Below, piece after piece: positions 17,144 to 24,600 of a stretch of 33,510 nucleotides of DNA. This DNA is from Pseudomonadota bacterium (GTDB lineage: Bacteria; Pseudomonadota; Alphaproteobacteria; Micavibrionales; UBA2020), in the NCBI GenBank assembly GCA_021805245.1, contig JAJZFS010000107.1, positions 1-33,510 on the forward strand. Direction: 5' to 3'. The notes beneath the pieces were generated by a model. That model searched no databases and was not told the DNA's origin. It saw only the letters and a program-made list of their open reading frames with translations. A program made the position numbers and the translations under genes. Numbering within the stretch: the first letter of the stretch is position 1; every line of letters begins with the position of its first letter.

Positions 17144-18271
17144 ATGCCTTCCATTTTTGAAAATACTTTTAGCGTCATAGAATGGCTGGCTGTCACCGGC
17201 TTCGCCCAATGCGTGCTGATTATCGTGCATATCGTGTTCCGCGTCAGGGACTGGAAACAGGCTTCTTTGGCGCTGGCCTATTTCTTTGTGCTGGGGCTGG
17301 CCTTCGCACTGCAGTTTTCCACGCGCTTGCACGATTACGATCAGGCCATACAACTGGTCTTGTGGTTTACGCGCGTTTTGGGGCCGCTTTTGTGCTATCT
17401 GCTGGTTCTGCAAATCGCGAAAGGCGCGGGCCTGCCGGAACGGCGGCAATTTCTGTTTTTGACGCTGGCGCCGCTGTCGCTGCTGGCGGGATTCGTTATT
17501 GATAAAACGGCCGGTGTTTGCACGGCGGGAGACGCTTTATGCCCGAGCCTGTTTTTGTGGCTGCAATGGCTGGGCGCGATTTCCGGTGGTTTTGCCATGC
17601 TGGCGCTGTGGGGCCATCAAAACCTTTTTACGACCTTACGGCTGGCCAGGAGCGGCATGGAGCGCTACTGGCTGGTGATGGTGCTGATCGTTGCCAATGC
17701 GGGCGCCGTCGGCATCATGTTTTTGCGCTCTGTGAACGGTCTGGACCAGCGGACGGCGGATACGCTTCTTGTCGTGTTGGGACTGTCTTTCGTCTATCTC
17801 GCGAGCACGATGCTATTCCGCGTCTTTCCATCGCCGGTTCAGTTGAGCGATAAGCCGACCCGCTTCACCAGACAAACGATGACGGCAGAAGAAAAAGAGC
17901 TCGCCGCCAAAGTCAAAAAGCTGATGGAGGTGGACAAACTCTATCATGAGCAGGCCTTCAGCCGCGCGGATCTCGCGCGCGAGCTGCAGGTTTCTGAGAA
18001 TACGCTTTCAAGGGTGATTAATGTGGCCTTCGGCAAGAGTGTCCCTAGGCTGCTCAACGAGTTCCGCGTGGGCGATGCGAAAAGGATGCTGATGAGCCCG
18101 GAGATCCCCATACAAGTGGTGGCCTCCGAAGTGGGGTTCAACTCGCTGGCGTCGTTCAACCGCGCGTTCCGCGACGTCACCGGCCTCACGCCGACCCAGT
18201 ACCGGCAGGCGCATATGACCGAAGGCAATATGGCGCAAAAAGGCGGCACGTCTGATTCAGCTAAAGGTTAG
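17144..18271 (+). CDS. AraC-family regulator with seven-helix membrane domain
   Basis: This 375-residue protein has about seven hydrophobic helices in residues 5-235, for example SVIEWLAVTGFAQCVLIIVH, YWLVMVLIVANAGAVGIMFL and TLLVVLGLSFVYLASTML. A linker and a C-terminal AraC DNA-binding domain (about 270-365) follow. The first helix-turn-helix is FSRADLARELQVSENTLSRVI. The second is IPIQVVASEVGFNSLASFNRAF, ending in the family signature GLTPTQYRQ. Such proteins are thought to sense a membrane or external signal and bind DNA while membrane-bound. It starts three bases after the preceding stop and converges on the minor pilin operon, with 15 bases between the stops. The pilin promoters are plausible targets, by neighbourhood only. 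Confidence 0.85.
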   Translation: MPSIFENTFSVIEWLAVTGFAQCVLIIVHIVFRVRDWKQASLALAYFFVLGLAFALQFSTRLHDYDQAIQLVLWFTRVLGPLLCYLLVLQIAKGAGLPERRQFLFLTLAPLSLLAGFVIDKTAGVCTAGDALCPSLFLWLQWLGAISGGFAMLALWGHQNLFTTLRLARSGMERYWLVMVLIVANAGAVGIMFLRSVNGLDQRTADTLLVVLGLSFVYLASTMLFRVFPSPVQLSDKPTRFTRQTMTAEEKELAAKVKKLMEVDKLYHEQAFSRADLARELQVSENTLSRVINVAFGKSVPRLLNEFRVGDAKRMLMSPEIPIQVVASEVGFNSLASFNRAFRDVTGLTPTQYRQAHMTEGNMAQKGGTSDSAKG

Positions 18272-18286
18272 GCATTCCTCTCCTGT

Positions 18287-20677
18287 CTACTGGCAGATGC
18301 AGGTGGAGTAAATGTAGTAGCCGTTCACGCCGTTCGGTGCAGAGCATGGAGACACCGCGCCCTGTGTCGAGCAGGTGCTGCCGAGCGAGTTGGACAGAGC
18401 AGAACCGCTCGTCCCGCTCGGCGTTTCGCCGTTACTCAGGCTCCATTGGTAGACCAGCGAACTGCAGGTGTTGTTGGTTGTAACCCAGGGGCCCCAGGCG
18501 TCAGCCGTGCAGTCGAACGTCTTCTGCTGATACTGCGTGCCTTGTTCGGGCGCAGGGCAGCCGATCTGCTGATATTGCTTGATGGGCTGGCAGGTGCAGG
18601 TGTTGCTGGTTGTCGTCCAGGCGCTCCAGGTGCCCGAGTTGACCGATTGACAGGTCATATTGGACGTTTGCGTCACTGTGCCGGAATAACCGGCGCCGAG
18701 ACCGTATGCCTGACAGGTCATCGTCTGCGTTCTCGTCGCGGTCGGGTCGCAGACGCAGTCCGTCGATTGGGTTGACGTCCAAAACGGTCCCTGCGCCGCC
18801 GCGGTGGGATTAGCGCCATCGCAGGTGAACTTTTTGGTTGTTGTGAAATTGCCGGTATAGCCCTGCGGGCATGTATTATTGTAGTTCCACGTTTGCGGGT
18901 TGCAGGTGCACGAGCCGGTGTTTGAATAAGTGTAAGTCGTGTTTGTCGGGTTGCAGGTCGTGGTTTGTGTCACGCCGACGTTTCCGCTCCAGCAGCTGCC
19001 GCAAGGCCACCAGCCGTGATACTGGTTGCAGCTTTCGTTATAGTTGTTCGTGGCCTGATTGCACTGTGTGCAGCTGCCTGTCTGCGGTGTGTTGCTCCAG
19101 CTCGGGCCGCTCCACGAACCGCCGCATGTCCAGACTTCCGAGGCGGCAAATCCGGAGCTTACCGTCTCCGATTGCCCCATAGGCAAAGAGGGAACCTGGA
19201 CCCAGGTCCAGCAGAAATTCGTCCAGGTCGTCGGGCATGACAGCTGGGACGAGCATTCAATCTGGCCGCTATTGCTTATCCCGATCATGTGTTCGTTGGC
19301 GGGGCAGGTCATGTTAATCTGGTTCTGGTCCACGCAACTCATGGTGCCGTTTGAAAAGCCGGTGGCGACCTTGTTCGCGCCGTTGCAATTCATGCTCATT
19401 TTGGCTTGAACGCAATTGCTGCCCGGCTGGCCGGGAAGGGGCCCCAGCCCGCAGAGTTCGTTCGCCATCAGGTCTCCCGTACCCGGGGTCGAGGGCTCCA
19501 CCAGCACGGCCTTGTCCCAAGGATGGGGGCTGCCCACTTGCATGGCCGCGTCCGGTGTTCCCACGCCGGTCGGAAGGTCGTTGCGGTCTATGCCGACTTT
19601 CCCCTGGCCCGCGTTGTCGCTCGCGTTGACCAGATCGCTAATGGCGGTGCCGGCGCTGCCGGCCACCTGCCACAACGGCGTTTTATCCGAGTTGTAGTAC
19701 ATGATCAGATCATCGAAATGATTCGGGCCGGTGACCGGGCTGTATAGAGCCGAGAAGTAAACGGCGTTCGACCACTCGTTGACGCCGGTTTGGCAGTTGG
19801 GCGCATCGAGCGTCGAAGGGGTGGAGTTCGCCACCAGCATGGGCGCGCAAGGATATACGGGGTGGGTCAGATCGCCGTTTTCCGTGAAGGCGCCTTTCCT
19901 GTCGGGGCCGCTGCTGATGAGGATGTATTGCACCGAGCCGCCGCCCAGGCTGTCTGCGGGCGCGGTGACCAGGGACGCGTAGCCTGACGGGTCTGCCGTC
20001 GTGGGTGCAACGGGAGCATTGGCATTGACGACGTCGATGCCGCCGAGATCCTTGTTGTAAAGCCCTTTGACCGCCAGATTTTCCGTCACGGCGTATTGAA
20101 ATTCGTCGCCGTAGCCGTCCAGCGTCTCGTATTCAGGAATGCCGAGCGTCCGGAAAGGTACTTCGCCGCGGCGCACGCGGCCGTTCCAGTAAGGGGTTGA
20201 TTGCGGCCCCGGTGCGATGGTCGGCGGCCAGGGAGGGCTTTGTGCCCAGAGAGGCGGCCAGACATCGTTCCACTTGGCGGGAGCAACGCCGCTCGGATTC
20301 CAATTCCGGTTGCTCACCTGAACGCAATAGTTGTGATCTGCCGCGCCGCCGCCGTGGTTGCACTGTCCGATGGGAACGGTGTGGTCGGTGCAGTCGCCGG
20401 CGACGCCGTAGTCCGCCGCATCGGAGCGCGGCACAAACGGCGCCGGACAGGGGTAGTGGCCCGTCTGCACGAGGTAGTTGTTGATGGCCGCGGCGAGAAG
20501 GCTCGCGTTATTCAGCGTCGTGTTCTCTTTCTGGGCTTTCAGGTACTGGGTGCCGACGGCGCCGATGCTGCTCAGCATGACGCCCATGATGAGAACGGCG
20601 ACGGCGAATTCAACCAGCGTATAGCCCCTGATCAGGCTGCTGCGGGAGGGGGCGTTTTTCATGGCGGTGGTGCGCAT
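18287..20677 (-). CDS. large minor pilin / putative tip adhesin with cysteine-rich C-terminal repeats
   Basis: This 796-residue protein has a class III prepilin signal, RG|YTLVEFAVAVLIMG, with Glu at mature position 5. The central part shares landmarks with the two upstream paralogues: YPCPAP, VPFRTLGIP, DGYGDEFQYAV, SSGPDRKGA and FDDLIMYY. A weak VGID/GVGT segment follows, then two two-cysteine modules (CNGANKVATGFSNGTMSC and CPANEHMIGISNSGQIEC, about residues 430-475). Beyond these it uniquely carries about 260 residues of Cys/Trp/Thr/Asn-rich repeats. The ATG at 20677 has GGAG seven to eight bases upstream. ATG 20662 makes an ATGA overlap with the preceding stop and is an alternative. It is the last gene of a three-gene minus-strand operon. 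The size suggests a pilus-tip protein; adhesion is inferred. Confidence 0.8.
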   Translation of the reverse strand: MRTTAMKNAPSRSSLIRGYTLVEFAVAVLIMGVMLSSIGAVGTQYLKAQKENTTLNNASLLAAAINNYLVQTGHYPCPAPFVPRSDAADYGVAGDCTDHTVPIGQCNHGGGAADHNYCVQVSNRNWNPSGVAPAKWNDVWPPLWAQSPPWPPTIAPGPQSTPYWNGRVRRGEVPFRTLGIPEYETLDGYGDEFQYAVTENLAVKGLYNKDLGGIDVVNANAPVAPTTADPSGYASLVTAPADSLGGGSVQYILISSGPDRKGAFTENGDLTHPVYPCAPMLVANSTPSTLDAPNCQTGVNEWSNAVYFSALYSPVTGPNHFDDLIMYYNSDKTPLWQVAGSAGTAISDLVNASDNAGQGKVGIDRNDLPTGVGTPDAAMQVGSPHPWDKAVLVEPSTPGTGDLMANELCGLGPLPGQPGSNCVQAKMSMNCNGANKVATGFSNGTMSCVDQNQINMTCPANEHMIGISNSGQIECSSQLSCPTTWTNFCWTWVQVPSLPMGQSETVSSGFAASEVWTCGGSWSGPSWSNTPQTGSCTQCNQATNNYNESCNQYHGWWPCGSCWSGNVGVTQTTTCNPTNTTYTYSNTGSCTCNPQTWNYNNTCPQGYTGNFTTTKKFTCDGANPTAAAQGPFWTSTQSTDCVCDPTATRTQTMTCQAYGLGAGYSGTVTQTSNMTCQSVNSGTWSAWTTTSNTCTCQPIKQYQQIGCPAPEQGTQYQQKTFDCTADAWGPWVTTNNTCSSLVYQWSLSNGETPSGTSGSALSNSLGSTCSTQGAVSPCSAPNGVNGYYIYSTCICQ
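18463..19075 (-). repeat. four tandem Cys/Trp-rich protein repeats in the large minor pilin
   Basis: Translated on the minus strand, four units of about 46-54 residues begin at CTQCNQ, CTCNPQ, CVCDPT and CTCQPI (near 19072, 18915, 18765 and 18603). The last three share a C-x-C-x-P start, a mid-unit Cys 6-12 residues on, an aromatic and Thr-rich strand, another Cys, and a W-x(2)-W or FW turn before the next unit. The first is more divergent. They look disulfide-bonded and extracellular, somewhat like thrombospondin type 1 repeats, but I cannot name the family. Confidence 0.6.
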
Positions 20678-22002
20678 TGTATAACTCCATTTGAAATTCC
20701 CACTACATACGTGCCGGGGCTGCAAGTCTTCGGCGTGATTTGGGAGGTATTGACCTGATTGGCGCACTGCGGCGTGGAACCCGCGATGCCGGTCATAATG
20801 CCGCCATTGCAATCTTCTCCCGGCGTAATCAGGGCGAGGTGAAAGCAGTTATTGGTGTTCTCGTCACAGTATATGTCGGATTGGGCGTTCGTGGCCCTGA
20901 TATTGCCGACGACGTCGAGCGTCGCGGCCGGCGCATTGGTGCCGATGCCGACCTTGCCGCCCGTTTTGTTCCCTATCCTGTGCAGGTTGGCGGAATAGGC
21001 GACCCATGCGTCCTGGTCGATATTGATGGATGTCAGTATGAATGCGTCATCGTAGAAGAGGGGGCCCTGGACCGTTGAATAGATGTCCTGAGTGCCGCCT
21101 GCCGCACCGGTCGCGCTGAAGAGGAAAGTGGAATCATTGTTGCAGTTTTCATTGTCGCGGCCCGTCGAGCTTGCCGACGGAAAACCCGGACCCATGTCAA
21201 TCGGCACGCCCATTTGGCAGGGAACGGGCACGGTTCCGTTGTAGTCCCATGCGCCGCGGCCGTTGGGGCCTGCCGACAGGACGACGAACATGAAAGAATT
21301 GGGAACCTGAGGCGCGCTGGTGTCCAGATTTTTATTGATCATCGGCGCGATTTTGTTTTGTGCGCTGTCAAAGTATTCGACGTTGATGGCGCCGCCGACG
21401 TAATAGTAATCGAACGTATTATGATCGGTGCTGTAATAGGACACCGCATAAGTCATGCGGTTGCCCCAGCCGTCCAGCGCCTGATTCATGGCAATTCCCA
21501 AGGTGACATAGGGGACCGTGCCGATCAGCACGGGGTCGTACTGGCCGGTCTGGCTTTGCGGGCCGGTGCCGCCTACGGCGGTCGGGTTGTACTGCGTCGC
21601 CCGTGCGCCCGCGACGACGCACAAGCCGTTTGCTCCGGCGGGGCAGTATGGCCATGTGACGTTGGGCGGATAATCGGTGCCCGGCGGGGGCGTGAGGCCT
21701 GATGTCCAGCCGCTGAGGTTGATCGGGCTGGGCGAGAGATCGCATACCGAAACGCCCGCGTTCGGCGATGTCGGCGGCAGGCCGGGTTCGGCCGGACAAG
21801 GGAACGCGCCGTAGGTGAAAACATAGCGCGACAGGGCGTTTTGGATGGCTATTTCTCTTGAAGCCGTTGTGTTGTTTTGCTGCTCTCTCTCCCACTGCGT
21901 ATACTCGTGGATAAGGGAGCCGGCGAAGAGGCCGAAGAGCGCCACGGCGATCATAATCTCGACGAGAGAAAATCCGCGTGATGTTTTTCCGGTATTCGTC
22001 AT
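20659..22002 (-). CDS. minor pilin with tail-fibre-like VGIGT motif
   Basis: This 447-residue protein has a prepilin leader RG|FSLVEIMIAVALFG with Glu at mature position 5. The core contains FPCPAEPG, TVPYVTLGI, DGWGNRMTYAV, LSAGPNGRGA and FYDDAFIL, shared with its two neighbours. Near residues 360-385 it carries GKVGIGTNAPAATLDVVGNI, the motif seen in many phage tail fibres and some bacterial surface fibres just before a distal domain. It ends with two short two-cysteine modules, the last being CSPGTYVVGISNGVIQC. The ATG at 22002 follows AAGGAG and gives an MTNTGKTSRGF leader; the open frame extends further upstream but without pilin features. It lies 17 bases after the first pilin stop and overlaps the third gene. 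Confidence 0.82.
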   Translation of the reverse strand: MTNTGKTSRGFSLVEIMIAVALFGLFAGSLIHEYTQWEREQQNNTTASREIAIQNALSRYVFTYGAFPCPAEPGLPPTSPNAGVSVCDLSPSPINLSGWTSGLTPPPGTDYPPNVTWPYCPAGANGLCVVAGARATQYNPTAVGGTGPQSQTGQYDPVLIGTVPYVTLGIAMNQALDGWGNRMTYAVSYYSTDHNTFDYYYVGGAINVEYFDSAQNKIAPMINKNLDTSAPQVPNSFMFVVLSAGPNGRGAWDYNGTVPVPCQMGVPIDMGPGFPSASSTGRDNENCNNDSTFLFSATGAAGGTQDIYSTVQGPLFYDDAFILTSINIDQDAWVAYSANLHRIGNKTGGKVGIGTNAPAATLDVVGNIRATNAQSDIYCDENTNNCFHLALITPGEDCNGGIMTGIAGSTPQCANQVNTSQITPKTCSPGTYVVGISNGVIQCAPPP

Positions 22003-22019
22003 GCGCCTTTTTCCACTCC

Positions 22020-23252
22020 TTAATTGCATATGACCTTCCCCGCTGAGTCGATGCCGTAGGCCATTCCCGACGGGCAGGAAGAGTTGGCGTTGGCCTGCGG
22101 AACGTCTATCGGCGTGCCGCATTGAATTTGCCCGTATTGCATGCCGTTGATGACGTTCATCTTGCCTGGCGGCGCCGCGCCGCAAACGGCGCTGACGTTG
22201 TTGTTGCTGGCGTTCGTGCCGCTTGCCGGGCCGCCCAGAATATTGGGGGCCCAGGAGTGGGTGCAGCTGCCGGCATGGCATACGGCGTTGAGATAAATAC
22301 TCCCGTTCGTATACAAGGTGCCGTTGACCTCCAATTCCTGCGTTGGATCGGCGTTTCCGGTGCCGACGCCGACATAGCCGGGGTTTTTGTTATAGACGTC
22401 GTTGCTGTTCGGCGCGGTGAAGGACCAGAGCTGTGTCAGCGTGAACGAGGAATATATCATGATATCGTCGAAATACTTGGGACTGCCCTGAACGATGTTA
22501 TAAAGGCCGTCGGCAAAGTTCCACTGGTGGTTACAGTTGGCAGAGTCGACCTCGCCTGCATGGCAGGGCACGCCCATGACGCCGGCGGACGTATAAGCGC
22601 CCATGTGGTTTTGACCGGCGGACCAGATGATGTAGTTGATGGTGTCGGGCGGCTCTACAAGGTTTGTGCCCGTCTCTGACTGGACATTGAGTACGCCATC
22701 GCCCTGGCCGTAGCTGCTGTTATAGATGTCCCCTTCTGAAACGGCGTAATTGATCTGGTATCCCCAGGGGTCCACCGTACTTCCCACGGTGGCTATCTGG
22801 GAACCCGATGCGAGGGCTGCGTCGATTGTCTTGTAAGGAATGCCGCCGAAATAGACCGGATCAGTCGCGGCGCCGGCGGTCTGGTTGGCCGGTGTAAGGC
22901 GCGCGCCGGCTTCTTTGCAGATGCCGTTATAACACCCGCCAACGGGCATCATTTTCAAGTGCAGGCAGGCAACACCCTCGTTCACCCCGCAGACCCCGCA
23001 TTGGCATCCGGCATTCGGACTGCCGATCGGCTGGGTCGGATCCGAGGGAAGCGGCAGGCGGCCCATCGAAGAGCCATAGTTGCTCAAGGCGTCGTTCAGG
23101 TTCGTTATTTGCCCGTAGGTTTTGTGATACAGGTACGTGGAGTAATACGAGAAGTAGCTGAGCGAGAGGGCTGAAATCACCATCCCCGCCAGCACGATGA
23201 CGACAGACAACTCGACCAGCGAGAATCCGCGCTCTCTTTTATTCTTCCTCAT
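22020..23252 (-). CDS. minor pilin, first gene of the minus-strand pilin operon
   Basis: This 410-residue protein starts with leader MRKNKRERG and the mature sequence FSLVELSVVIVLAGM. The core contains LPLPSDP, GIPYKTID, DPWGYQINYAV, WSAGQNHMGA and FDDIMIYSS, matching the two downstream paralogues. A VGVGTGNADPTQELEVNGTL segment is the same tail-fibre-type motif as in the second gene. Two two-cysteine modules close the protein; the last is CPSGMAYGIDSAGKVIC. An additional cysteine cluster near residues 82-110 (CQCGVCGVN) is specific to this copy. ATG 23252 with GGGAAG upstream is preferred over GTG 23267. It faces the large control region shared with the pilin at 23815. Confidence 0.82.
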   Translation of the reverse strand: MRKNKRERGFSLVELSVVIVLAGMVISALSLSYFSYYSTYLYHKTYGQITNLNDALSNYGSSMGRLPLPSDPTQPIGSPNAGCQCGVCGVNEGVACLHLKMMPVGGCYNGICKEAGARLTPANQTAGAATDPVYFGGIPYKTIDAALASGSQIATVGSTVDPWGYQINYAVSEGDIYNSSYGQGDGVLNVQSETGTNLVEPPDTINYIIWSAGQNHMGAYTSAGVMGVPCHAGEVDSANCNHQWNFADGLYNIVQGSPKYFDDIMIYSSFTLTQLWSFTAPNSNDVYNKNPGYVGVGTGNADPTQELEVNGTLYTNGSIYLNAVCHAGSCTHSWAPNILGGPASGTNASNNNVSAVCGAAPPGKMNVINGMQYGQIQCGTPIDVPQANANSSCPSGMAYGIDSAGKVICN

Positions 23253-23814
23253 ATAAATGCTTCCCACTTATTTGCCCGTCCCCATATTTCAGGCACACTC
23301 CACCGTACGTAAGCCTTAGGTATTTTAAAGACCATTATCTAATATTTTAGCTTTAATCGATGAAGTAATGCTTAACGAAGTTTTAATGCTTCGTTAATGT
23401 ATTGAAAGTTTAAGGTTTTAAAGAGCAGTGATCTTGCGGGACCTTTTGCCGCGGGAATCGCCAGGCCGGTATTTTCTGCGGGCGGATAGACGGGACGTTA
23501 TCGGGCAGCGCCCCTCTCTGTGAATGTCCATAAACAGTGCAGATTGATAAATCATTTTGTCAATCTGTCAAAATGGCTAGTTGCTTCAGGTATGACGGAA
23601 ATGGTGCCACATCATTTACATAGAGGAGAAAAGGGGCATCATTTTGCTACATTGATGAATAATCTCCTCATACTGTTTTCAGATTTAAACGAAGGCTTAA
23701 CTTTTTTATTGAACTATGGGGAAGAGGGCACCAAACTTGTAAGGCATGTTTTTCTGACTGTTCGCGGTTGCGGGAGCATGTGGGATTTTAACGTATCAAG
23801 GGAGTTTTAGGATC
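23253..23814. other. 562-bp intergenic control region between divergent pilin genes
   Basis: This gap separates the minus-strand pilin operon from the plus-strand pilin. It is AT-rich at about 23310-23425, where phased TTAA sites lie, then more GC-rich to about 23520, then mixed. A possible minus-strand promoter is TTGACA (23566-23571) with TATCAA (23544-23549), 16 bases apart. No convincing plus-strand promoter close to the pilin was found, so the pilin may have a long leader. A 96-codon plus-strand frame at 23520-23810 shows no pilin or other recognisable feature and is probably not a gene. Confidence 0.6.
23372..23397. promoter_or_regulatory. overlapping CtrA-type boxes: three TTAA at 11-bp phase inside a 9-bp inverted repeat
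   Basis: TTAA occurs at 23372, 23383 and 23394, each pair separated by exactly seven bases, giving two overlapping TTAA-N7-TTAA sites. The outer arms also form a perfect inverted repeat: TTAACGAAG (23372-23380) and CTTCGTTAA (23389-23397). An 11-bp spacing puts all three on one face of the helix. The position 120 bases before the minus-strand pilin operon and about 420 before the plus-strand pilin suggests control of one or both. CtrA is inferred from the motif. Confidence 0.5.
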
Positions 23815-24543
23815 ATGAAGAAGTTATCAAAGCTACAGAAACAAAAAGGCTTCACGCTGGTGGAGTTGGCGATCGTTCTGGTTATTATCGGTCTTCTCAT
23901 CGGCGGTATTCTTAAGGGGCAACAGCTGATCGACAACGCCCGCGTCACGGCGCAAATGACGCAGTTCCAAGGCCTGCAGGCGGCGGAAACGAGCTTCCAG
24001 GATGCTTACGCGGGGCTTCCGGGCGACTTGCCCTCCCCGAACACCCGCGTGCCAAGCACGCCTCCAGGCTGCAATGCGGTGGGTGATGGCAACGGGGTGA
24101 TCGGAACCCCCGCTACTGCTGCGAACATCTATACCATCGGCGGCGTCGGGAACGAGAATATTTGTTTCTTCGCCGAATTGTCAGGCGCCGGCTATCTGGC
24201 GGGGGTTTCTAAGCCGAACGCGAGTCCTGTGATTTTCGGCCAGACCGTGCCGCAAGCCAAACTGGGGGCGGGGTTGATCGTCTCCGATGTCCAGGACGCG
24301 CCGAGCTGGTCCGGCCTTTATGCCGCGGATGTCGAAACCACGGGTGATCCGGGAGCGGTTGCCGGTGTGAACTCGATGACGCCGGGCCAGGCGGGTCAGA
24401 TCGACCGGAAAATGGACGATGGCAACCCGACCACCGGCAGCATTTTGGGGCTTGGTTTTGGTACCAACTGCACTAACGGCGGCACCGGCTATATCGAAAG
24501 TTCTACCACGAACGATTGCGACGTCGGTTTCAAACTCAACTAA
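23815..24543 (+). CDS. pilA: type IV pilin, probable major pilin
   Basis: This 242-residue prepilin has a basic leader ending KQKG and mature sequence FTLVELAIVLVIIGLLIGG, with Glu5 and a hydrophobic stem helix continuing through KGQQLIDNARVTAQM. The globular part contains LPGDLPSP, two cysteine pairs and a cysteine near the C-terminus (NDCDVGFKLN), consistent with a disulfide-bounded D-loop. It lacks the tail-fibre motif and cysteine modules of the three minor pilins and is the shortest pilin here, so I take it as the main subunit; expression level is unknown. AAGGGAG and AGGA lie upstream of the ATG. A strong terminator follows directly, so the gene is probably monocistronic. Confidence 0.85.
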   Translation: MKKLSKLQKQKGFTLVELAIVLVIIGLLIGGILKGQQLIDNARVTAQMTQFQGLQAAETSFQDAYAGLPGDLPSPNTRVPSTPPGCNAVGDGNGVIGTPATAANIYTIGGVGNENICFFAELSGAGYLAGVSKPNASPVIFGQTVPQAKLGAGLIVSDVQDAPSWSGLYAADVETTGDPGAVAGVNSMTPGQAGQIDRKMDDGNPTTGSILGLGFGTNCTNGGTGYIESSTTNDCDVGFKLN

Positions 24544-24564
24544 TCGTTCTTAAAAGCCAAAGAC

Positions 24565-24597
24565 AAAGAGCCGGTGTTCGCACCGGCTCTTTTCTTT
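24565..24597. terminator. bidirectional intrinsic terminator between the pilin and NlpC/P60 genes
   Basis: A perfect 12-bp stem (24565-24576 with 24581-24592) closes on a TTCG tetraloop and runs into a T-rich tail. The A run on the other side makes it usable for the converging minus-strand gene, which ends at 24601. Confidence 0.9.
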
Positions 24598-24600
24598 TGT

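Noticed and set aside
23431-23520. Terminator or structured RNA in the GC-rich part of the pilin control region
   Set aside because: Only a 4-bp stem (GGGC/GCCC) with no T run was found.
23633-23648. Possible sigma-54 promoter (GG then GC at -24/-12 spacing, with TTGCT) upstream of the pilin
   Set aside because: Only the GG and TTGCT parts fit; the CAC part of the -24 element is absent, and it is 167 bases from the start codon.
23520-23810. 96-codon plus-strand frame before the major pilin
   Set aside because: No ribosome site, no known motif, and codon content unlike neighbouring genes. More likely leader DNA, though a small protein cannot be fully excluded.
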